A stretch of 12,435 bases of DNA, taken from positions 1-12,435 of the forward strand of contig JAIEQT010000489.1 in assembly GCA_019747455.1 (NCBI GenBank), read 5' to 3'. The stretch's first letter is position 1; each line of letters opens with the position of its first letter. Positions 7,601 through 12,435 of this stretch are shown here, piece after piece. The stretch is from Chitinophagaceae bacterium (GTDB lineage Bacteria; Bacteroidota; Bacteroidia; Chitinophagales; Chitinophagaceae). The notes beneath the pieces were generated by a model. That model was not told where the DNA came from. It did not search any database and was given only the letters and a program-made list of their open reading frames with translations. A program made the translations under genes and the position numbers.

Positions 7601-10600
7601 GGTGGGCACGCCACGTACTAAAGTACTTGCAGTAGTAGGTATATTCAATGCATTGCTATTAGTACCTGCATCGAGTTTGTTGTTATCAGTTGTATTGTAC
7701 TGTTTAGTAGTAGCTGCATAATTATCATAATAGCTTAATGTTAATGCGGTATATACAGCACCCGTTGGTAATGGATTAAAGTTTTGTATTACGCGAACGC
7801 TATCTGTAATAGCCAGGCCTAATTGTGTGGTAAAACTTGCCGTTGGCTCGGTAGTAAAACCTGTGGTAAAATGTATGGTTTGTTCTGCCATATACACATT
7901 GGTGCCGGCACTGCGAACGGTAATATAATTTGTAGGCGGTGCAACAATATTCGATTTTACTTCAGTTGTAATAGCTGCATCAAAATTTGTATTCGTAGAT
8001 GCTTGTAAACTTTCTCTTGTACCCACATAAGTAATCATGCCGGTACTTACAGGTCTGTTCTGTGCATCATACAAACTCAACATCCACTTGTTGGTATTGC
8101 GCATATTGCCATCTTGTGTGTACAAGAGTCTGTCGCGTTTATCATATACCATATACACCCATGCAGCACCGGGTACTTTTTTAGCTACCATTCGGTTGCG
8201 TTCATCGTATCCATACCTGAAACATAATTCATCGGCAACGGAAGCAATGGTGTTACCGGCTTTTACCAAATTCACTGCCTTGGGTTGTAACACAAAACGC
8301 AACTGGTTAAAGTCGTCGTGTACATAATACGTACACAACCAACCGGTAAAGCCTGTACTCAACGCCACATCGGATACCTGTACTTTTTTAAACACTACTT
8401 GCCCTTCCATATCCTTATACGTAATCACCATATTATCGTGTTCATCGGTGTTTTCACTTACCCATAATTTTCCTGCCGGATAATAGCCGAGTATTTGTGG
8501 TAGTGTTGTTGGGTCTTCGTTGGTAATGCGCATCATCCACACACTATCGGTACTCACATTCGTGCGTTCGAATTGAGATACCCCAATATTGTTTCCCGTA
8601 AAACTCTTGCCCGGAGCGGTGTTGCGCAATGCACGGTTTAATGGAGATGCTTCGAATTGTGTGCTGCTGTAATAATGGCTCTCTGTGTTGCCAAAACGAT
8701 TGTTATAAAATGCAGGTTGCATACTCGCTGCATTCAACCTAAAACTACCTGTACCTACACCATCTGCATAAGGCAAATATTTTTCTGCTTCTCTGCCCAA
8801 TGCATCGTATACATTTACCGTAACCAAATCGGCTTGGTTGGGACTCACTTGCTTCGCTACAGATTGTATTGGCCTGCCTAATCCATCAAAATAAGTAGTG
8901 CTTTCTTTTACATCAAACACGCCATTGGTGGCATTTGCTGTAGCGATATCGGTAATACCTGCTTTGGTAAATTCTCTTACTCTAATATAATTGAGGTTAT
9001 TGGCGTCGCTAATGGTTGGTGTAGGAATGGTTTTCACCGGTTGCGTTGCTGTAGTAGTACTTCCATCCGGTGTTATTTGTACAGCATTGCGTGCCGGTTT
9101 AACTTGTACAATATTGGATACTACTACTTGATTGCCACAAGTAACCTGCTGTCTAAAGTACATGGTTGTATTGATACCCGATACATTGGGGCTGCCCATA
9201 GCAAGCCATTCTATTTTATCATAGCTTTTTTGCCACTGGATACTATAGTTACCACCACAAGTTCCATTGGAAGGCGCTGTTAACTGTTGTAAGGTAGTAG
9301 TACCATTGGTAACCAATTGTGGGTTTGCACCAATGGTAGTAGCTTGTAAAGCCATACCAATAGTGGCCGTATTGCTGTATACGGTTACCCCTGCACTGGT
9401 TACACCCAATCGATAATAAGTAGCCGTAGTAATACTTGCGGGCTGATACGATAAATTATTTGCCCCGCTTATATTTTGCCAACTACTACCGTCGGTAGAT
9501 AATTGCCAGTTATAGTTGTATTGTCCGTTTCCACCACTTGCCGCTCCTGCTTGTAAAGTGGGCATGATACTATTGGTAGTAATGATGGTATATGCGGGCG
9601 ATACAGTTCCGGCAATTAATTGATCATATACTTGTATCGATTTGTATACAGATGTACTACAATTACTTGCGTTGATTAATTTGTATTCAATGATCGCCGA
9701 ACCTTGTGCGATACCGCTAATAACACCTGTTGTTAAACCGGCTGTTGCAATATTTGTATTGCTGCTGTACCAGTTGCCACCGCTACTGCTATTCGTAAAA
9801 TTAGTGGCGGTGTTAATGTACAATGCATCGGCACCGGTAATAGCCGGTACAACCGGGTTATCATTAATGGCTATATTGATGGCGCTGCTAACTGTGGCAC
9901 AACCATTGGCATTGAACACCACCACTTGATAACTTCCACTTGTAGTAGTATTTAATTGTTGATTGGTTTCTCCTACAATATCAGTTCCATTTTTTCTCCA
10001 TTGGTATTGCAATGCACTGCTTGCTTGTACACTAACTGTTTCTCCTACGCATCTACTGGTTGCTGTTAAAGGTGTAATGGTTGGGGTGGCAGGTAATGCA
10101 TATACAGTAACTGTTGTAGCACTGCTACTTGTTCCGATACAACCGTTGGCATTGGTTACCCGAACCGAATAATTATCCCCTGTAGTAGCAGTATAGGTTG
10201 CGCCTGTTGCACCTGAAATATTATTTCCTTGTGCGTTTAGCCACTGATAATTACTGTACACACCTGTGCCTAATACTACCGAGCCACCCGCGCAAAATGC
10301 AGTTGCAGATTGCGGGCTGATAATGGGTGTAGGCAATGCATTCACGGTAACAGTGAAATCGGTGTACCTACTACAATACCCGTTATCTACAGTGTATCGT
10401 ATTGTAGCTGTACCTACACCTTGTGAACTAACAACTCCATTGCTTACTGTAGCTACAGATGGAGATAAGGAAGACCAAGTACCTGTTCCACCAGATGCAC
10501 CGCTAATAGATAAAGTGGTTGAGCTACCAATACATATAGATGATGTTCCGCTAATAGTACCTGCAGCAGGTATAGATAATTTACTTACGCTAACTCCGGT

Positions 10601-12435
10601 GCTTATTGTGCTAACACAACCATTGGCATGTTTAGTTTGAACGGTATAAATACCAGTTTCAGATGCTATGAAGTTTTGTGCAGTGAAAGTTGTTTGTTCA
10701 ATCCCATCTTTATACCAAATATAGCTGCCGCCCGAAGGGGCTGATGATGAAGTAAGTGTAATGCTATTTCCATCGCAGAAAGTAGTTTGTCCGGAATAAC
10801 CAATTGTTGGAGTAGATATTATATTTTGATACACATTTATCGGCGCACTCTCTAAACTTCTACAACCATTGGCATCGGTGATAAAGAGCGAATAATTTCC
10901 TTCGGTACCGGCAGCATAAGTTTGCGCCGTACCTACAGTAGCGCCAGCAAATTTCCATTCGTAACTATTGGCACTATTGGCTGTAAGCGTAGTAGTACCA
11001 CCTGCACAAAAGTTATTCGTTCCAGAAATTGTAGCAGTAGGCAATGCATTAATGGTGATGGTTTTGTAATTAGATGCATTACAATAACCGTTACTAACAG
11101 TATAATTAATATTAACTGTACCCGGAGCTATGGCTGTAACCACACCACTACTATTTACTGTAGCAATGCTCGTGTTATCTGAAGTCCAAGTACCACCACT
11201 TTGTCCGTTAGATGTAAATGTTGTGGTTGTATTCCTACAGATTGCATTGGCACCTGTGATCGTTCCCGCATTTGGGTAACTTAGCACTGTAACGGTTGTA
11301 GCACCACTAATTGGACTCACACAGTTATACAATGTTATTATTACTTGATAATACCCATCACTACCCGTTGTAAGTGATCTGTTGGTTTGTCCGGGCATTA
11401 CTGAACCATTCCTATACCATTGAAATGTTTCTGCTGCGTTACCGGAAGTAGATGCTTGTAATTGAACGGTAGCACCGGTACAGAATGTAGTTGAACCCGA
11501 TTGAATTGAAATTGTGGGTGTACTTAACCCGGCAGCTGTTACAACCTTATCGGCAGCTATGCCTGTACAACCGTCTTTTATCACAGACAATTTATAGGTT
11601 CCTACCCCTATTGTGACATAGTCGGCAACCGAACTATTGGCAATAATATTATTGTTACCATCTCTCCATGTATAATAATCAAATCCTCCATAAGAATTTG
11701 TCGCAAGGTTAAATGCGTCAAGTCTTATGGTTTGTCCACAAGGAACAACACTACTTCCATTAATTTGTGGCTGTGGTGTTGGTTTTTGATACACATTTAT
11801 TGCCGCACTTTCCAAACTTCTACAACCATTGGCATCAGTTATAAAGAGTGAATAATTTCCTGCCGTTCCTGTTGTGTATGTTTGCGCAGTACCAACAGTA
11901 GTGCCACCAAATCTCCATTCATATCCATTGGCACTATTGGCTGTAAGTGTGGTAGTACCACTTGCACAATAACCACCCGACCCTGAAATTGTAGCTGTTG
12001 GTAATGCGTTAATGGTGATGGTTTTGTAATTAGACGAATTACAATAACCGTTACTAACAGTATAGTTAATATTAACTGTACCTGGGGCTATACCTGTAAC
12101 AACACCACTACTATTTACCGTAGCAATGCTCGTATTATCTGAATACCAAGTACCACCACTTTGTCCGTTAGACGTAAATGTAGTGGTTGCATCTTTACAT
12201 ATTGCGTTAGCACCTGCAATAGTACCGGGGTTAGGGTAACTCAATACAGTAGTATTTACTGCTGCACTAGGGGCACTCCAACAACCATATTGATTGGCAA
12301 CACGTACCGTATATGCACCTTGATCGGTAGCATAATAATTTTCTGATGTAGCCCCACTAATATCAATACCATCTTTACGCCATTGTATGCTACCATAAGT
12401 AGGCCGCGTAGTAGTTAGTGTAACTCCATTCCCAC
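4670..12435 (-). CDS. Giant RHS protein: Ig-like stalk, DUF6443, RHS shell, M15-like tip (5' end outside window)
   Basis: The frame is open from the window edge to TAG at 4672-4670, at least 2587 aa. The TTG at 12244 is internal, since the frame continues upstream as Ig-like sequence (GSIQWRKDGIDISGAT). Counting from 12244 as residue 1: about 1-1060 is a chain of extracellular Ig-like/BIG2 domains (SIATVNSSGVVTGIAPGT) with paired Cys. About 1070-1210 is DUF6443 (YFDGLGRPIQSVAKQ, YDALGREAEKYLPYADG). About 1210-2302 is the RHS/YD shell, ending GRFHQMDPLADY..NNPVNFNDPLG. About 2395-2524 resembles a Hedgehog/DD-peptidase (M15) fold: ITSTQRSPEAQA, SRH...NVIDISP and AYHLEI, giving putative zinc ligands His2474, Asp2485 and His2518. 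A secreted or surface RHS effector acting on peptidoglycan is inferred. The His-Asp spacing is longer than in classical VanY-type enzymes. The signal peptide and any T9SS signal are not visible. Confidence 0.9.
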   Translation of the reverse strand, partial: GNGVTLTTTRPTYGSIQWRKDGIDISGATSENYYATDQGAYTVRVANQYGCWSAPSAAVNTTVLSYPNPGTIAGANAICKDATTTFTSNGQSGGTWYSDNTSIATVNSSGVVTGIAPGTVNINYTVSNGYCNSSNYKTITINALPTATISGSGGYCASGTTTLTANSANGYEWRFGGTTVGTAQTYTTGTAGNYSLFITDANGCRSLESAAINVYQKPTPQPQINGSSVVPCGQTIRLDAFNLATNSYGGFDYYTWRDGNNNIIANSSVADYVTIGVGTYKLSVIKDGCTGIAADKVVTAAGLSTPTISIQSGSTTFCTGATVQLQASTSGNAAETFQWYRNGSVMPGQTNRSLTTGSDGYYQVIITLYNCVSPISGATTVTVLSYPNAGTITGANAICRNTTTTFTSNGQSGGTWTSDNTSIATVNSSGVVTAIAPGTVNINYTVSNGYCNASNYKTITINALPTATISGTNNFCAGGTTTLTANSANSYEWKFAGATVGTAQTYAAGTEGNYSLFITDANGCRSLESAPINVYQNIISTPTIGYSGQTTFCDGNSITLTSSSAPSGGSYIWYKDGIEQTTFTAQNFIASETGIYTVQTKHANGCVSTISTGVSVSKLSIPAAGTISGTSSICIGSSTTLSISGASGGTGTWSSLSPSVATVSNGVVSSQGVGTATIRYTVDNGYCSRYTDFTVTVNALPTPIISPQSATAFCAGGSVVLGTGVYSNYQWLNAQGNNISGATGATYTATTGDNYSVRVTNANGCIGTSSSATTVTVYALPATPTITPLTATSRCVGETVSVQASSALQYQWRKNGTDIVGETNQQLNTTTSGSYQVVVFNANGCATVSSAINIAINDNPVVPAITGADALYINTATNFTNSSSGGNWYSSNTNIATAGLTTGVISGIAQGSAIIEYKLINASNCSTSVYKSIQVYDQLIAGTVSPAYTIITTNSIMPTLQAGAASGGNGQYNYNWQLSTDGSSWQNISGANNLSYQPASITTATYYRLGVTSAGVTVYSNTATIGMALQATTIGANPQLVTNGTTTLQQLTAPSNGTCGGNYSIQWQKSYDKIEWLAMGSPNVSGINTTMYFRQQVTCGNQVVVSNIVQVKPARNAVQITPDGSTTTATQPVKTIPTPTISDANNLNYIRVREFTKAGITDIATANATNGVFDVKESTTYFDGLGRPIQSVAKQVSPNQADLVTVNVYDALGREAEKYLPYADGVGTGSFRLNAASMQPAFYNNRFGNTESHYYSSTQFEASPLNRALRNTAPGKSFTGNNIGVSQFERTNVSTDSVWMMRITNEDPTTLPQILGYYPAGKLWVSENTDEHDNMVITYKDMEGQVVFKKVQVSDVALSTGFTGWLCTYYVHDDFNQLRFVLQPKAVNLVKAGNTIASVADELCFRYGYDERNRMVAKKVPGAAWVYMVYDKRDRLLYTQDGNMRNTNKWMLSLYDAQNRPVSTGMITYVGTRESLQASTNTNFDAAITTEVKSNIVAPPTNYITVRSAGTNVYMAEQTIHFTTGFTTEPTASFTTQLGLAITDSVRVIQNFNPLPTGAVYTALTLSYYDNYAATTKQYNTTDNNKLDAGTNSNALNIPTTASTLVRGVPTVSRIRVVEDPMNLESGTWLETVSYYDDKGRVVQTQSDNYKGGIDRNTLRYDFSGKVLSSYQLHNNASAAQTVRAKTNMQYDHAGRLLELKKTLNDDAATTRLLARNEYDELGMLKRKKLGQKTAIDATELELQDYAYSIRGWLKGINNDYATGGNTRWFGMDIGYDQGYTINQYNGNISGMKWRSRGDGEQRVYGFAYDPLNRLLKGDFNQFTGGAWNKNAGIDFSMKMGDGQNTTTAYDENGNILSMSQWGAKLINSVQIDQLSYTYNNNSNKLLNVIDGVNDTATVLGDFRSSKLYMTSLNNNKTAAVQDYNYDINGNLTEDKNKDITNINYNHLNLPYTVTVTGKGTIKYIYDATGNKLEKRTQETSPQVKTTTTSYIGSYVYQNDSLQFMGHEEGRVRVVRESGSPTYSYDYFVKDHLGNTRVVLTDEQKTDAYPVASLEDSTLNTEKIYYNIPNGGRILKNTVAAYPTNENYTNPNDYIQKLNGNNQKVGTSIVLKVMAGDKVNIRANSWYKQNGVVPGNAINPINDIIASLMGGLSSNSTKSWLLSSIPNGWIPPGMSGFISGQNNADGTNGKPKAYLNWVLFDEQFKPVIDTVNFSASQTSGFEQVGASEEFKTHLITDKEVTRNGYLYIYVSNATPNIDVFFDNLQVTHTRGPLTEETHYYPFGLTMKGISSKAANSLENRYRYNDASEENNDLGLDWYETEYRSYDAQLGRFHQMDPLADYFEDQSTYNFADNNPVNFNDPLGLSKETPKTNLPEVVVVGIRHKKQSLVNSPPTNLPNLKPMAINPKTGSTVAKVENSPTPKTQVDIPQNIKLSPGVDKNSITQYTIDVLEDILKSSENPSLKITSTQRSPEAQANAMYDNIESRGVKYNLDLYGSAGDQVVNVAQDGINKGLNRQQIISNMSATIRRIGPRKVSRHASDPRVLNVIDISPASIQNRKRFVEQIRARGIFLLQPPADPAYHLEIKQK
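4673..5060 (-). other. M15-like (DD-peptidase fold) C-terminal domain of the giant RHS protein
   Basis: This sub-region of the RHS gene encodes the variable tip. ITSTQRSPEAQA corresponds to the TSGYRSP-type motif, including the conserved Arg, that opens many M15 carboxypeptidase domains. SRHASDPRVLNVIDISP corresponds to SxHxxGxAxD with four extra residues between His and Asp. The terminal AYHLEI corresponds to xWHxE, with Tyr in place of Trp. The linker before it (about 5060-5340) is Pro/Thr/Asn rich and includes LPEVVVVGIRHKK, a short motif that often follows the RHS core end in Bacteroidota. Function as a peptidoglycan D,D- or L,D-peptidase is inferred from these motifs only. Confidence 0.65.
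6400..7232. repeat. RHS core segmental duplication, copy in full-length gene
   Basis: This is the partner of 3110-3967 and, for its 3' part, of 1-300. It lies in the RHS shell of the full-length gene, from about ATELELQDYAYSIRGW to MGHEEGRVR. The strong conservation, including many synonymous sites, indicates recent duplication or ongoing gene conversion. Confidence 0.8.
10824..11280. repeat. Ig/BIG2 module repeat, copy 2
   Basis: This is a direct repeat of 11784-12240 with an offset of exactly 960 bp (320 codons), with scattered substitutions. It encodes one BIG2-like domain (SDNTSIATVNSSGVVTAIAP) and one Cys-containing Ig-like domain (NFCAGGTTTLTANSANSYEW ... DANGCRSLESAPINVYQ). The multiple-of-three period preserves the frame, so the stalk can lengthen or shorten by recombination. 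It lies in the N-terminal stalk of the giant RHS protein. Confidence 0.85.
11784..12240. repeat. Ig/BIG2 module repeat, copy 1
   Basis: This is the partner of 10824-11280. It encodes SDNTSIATVNSSGVVTGIAP and GYCASGTTTLTANSANGYEW through DANGCRSLESAAINVYQ. The two copies are separated by about 500 bp encoding two non-identical Ig-like domains, so the duplicated unit was probably the whole 960-bp block, with the intervening half diverged or replaced. Confidence 0.85.

Noticed and set aside
6838..8857. Further GCTTCGC strings at 6838-6844 and 8851-8857
   Set aside because: They lack palindromic arms and encode ordinary RHS residues. Two chance 7-mers are expected in a window this size.
10266..10640. 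Plus-strand ORF of 124 codons opposite the Ig stalk
   Set aside because: It lies antisense to a clear repetitive coding frame. Its hydrophobic Thr/Val/Pro composition mirrors the opposite strand.
4670..12244. TTG at 12244 as the start of the giant RHS gene
   Set aside because: The frame continues upstream to the window edge as Ig-like sequence, and no signal peptide follows the TTG. The true start is outside the window.
1..12435. CRISPR arrays, tRNA or rRNA genes, intact insertion sequences
   Set aside because: I scanned for regular spaced repeats, tRNA-like motifs and transposase motifs and saw none. The repeats present are protein-domain duplications and palindromes.

Overview
The window looks like a low-GC Bacteroidota chromosome, most likely a Chitinophagaceae-type organism. 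This is inferred from the DUF6443-plus-RHS architecture, the chained Ig-like domains, the Bacteroidota-style lipoproteins, the style of the XRE-regulator remnant and the AT-rich codon use. No gene identifies the species. Nearly all coding is on the minus strand, so the biological order runs from high to low coordinates.

Layout in transcription order: (1) 12435-4670 holds the 3' part of a giant RHS gene whose start lies outside the window. It has an Ig-like/BIG2 stalk, a DUF6443 region, an RHS/YD-repeat shell and an M15-like (D-Ala-D-Ala carboxypeptidase fold) C-terminal domain. (2) 4665-4264 is a small lipoprotein gene 4 nt behind it, a candidate cognate immunity gene. (3) 4263-3968 is a gene-poor junction with a 23-nt scar sequence and a palindrome. 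(4) 3967-1396 is a second, 5'-truncated RHS core, broken in two by another palindromic insert, with a different C-terminal domain resembling DUF4329/JAB-like. (5) 1399-734 is a second lipoprotein gene, overlapping the RHS stop by 4 nt. (6) 731-495 on the plus strand is the 3' remnant of an XRE-family regulator. (7) 533-299 is a second junction with the same scar and the same kind of palindrome. (8) 333-1 is a third RHS core, also 5'-truncated, running off the window.

The whole resembles a polymorphic-toxin locus: one full-length delivery gene followed by a series of orphan tip modules. Each module keeps part of the RHS core as homology, carries a new C-terminal domain and is followed by a lipoprotein gene. 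A near-identical core block of about 0.9 kb and mosaic diagnostic residues among the three copies suggest recombination or gene conversion. The least expected feature is at the breakpoints. Each truncated copy starts at, or is interrupted by, a palindrome centred on GCGAAGC, and one palindrome type supplies an ATG in frame with the RHS sequence downstream. Toxicity, immunity and element mobility are inferred, not shown by the sequence.
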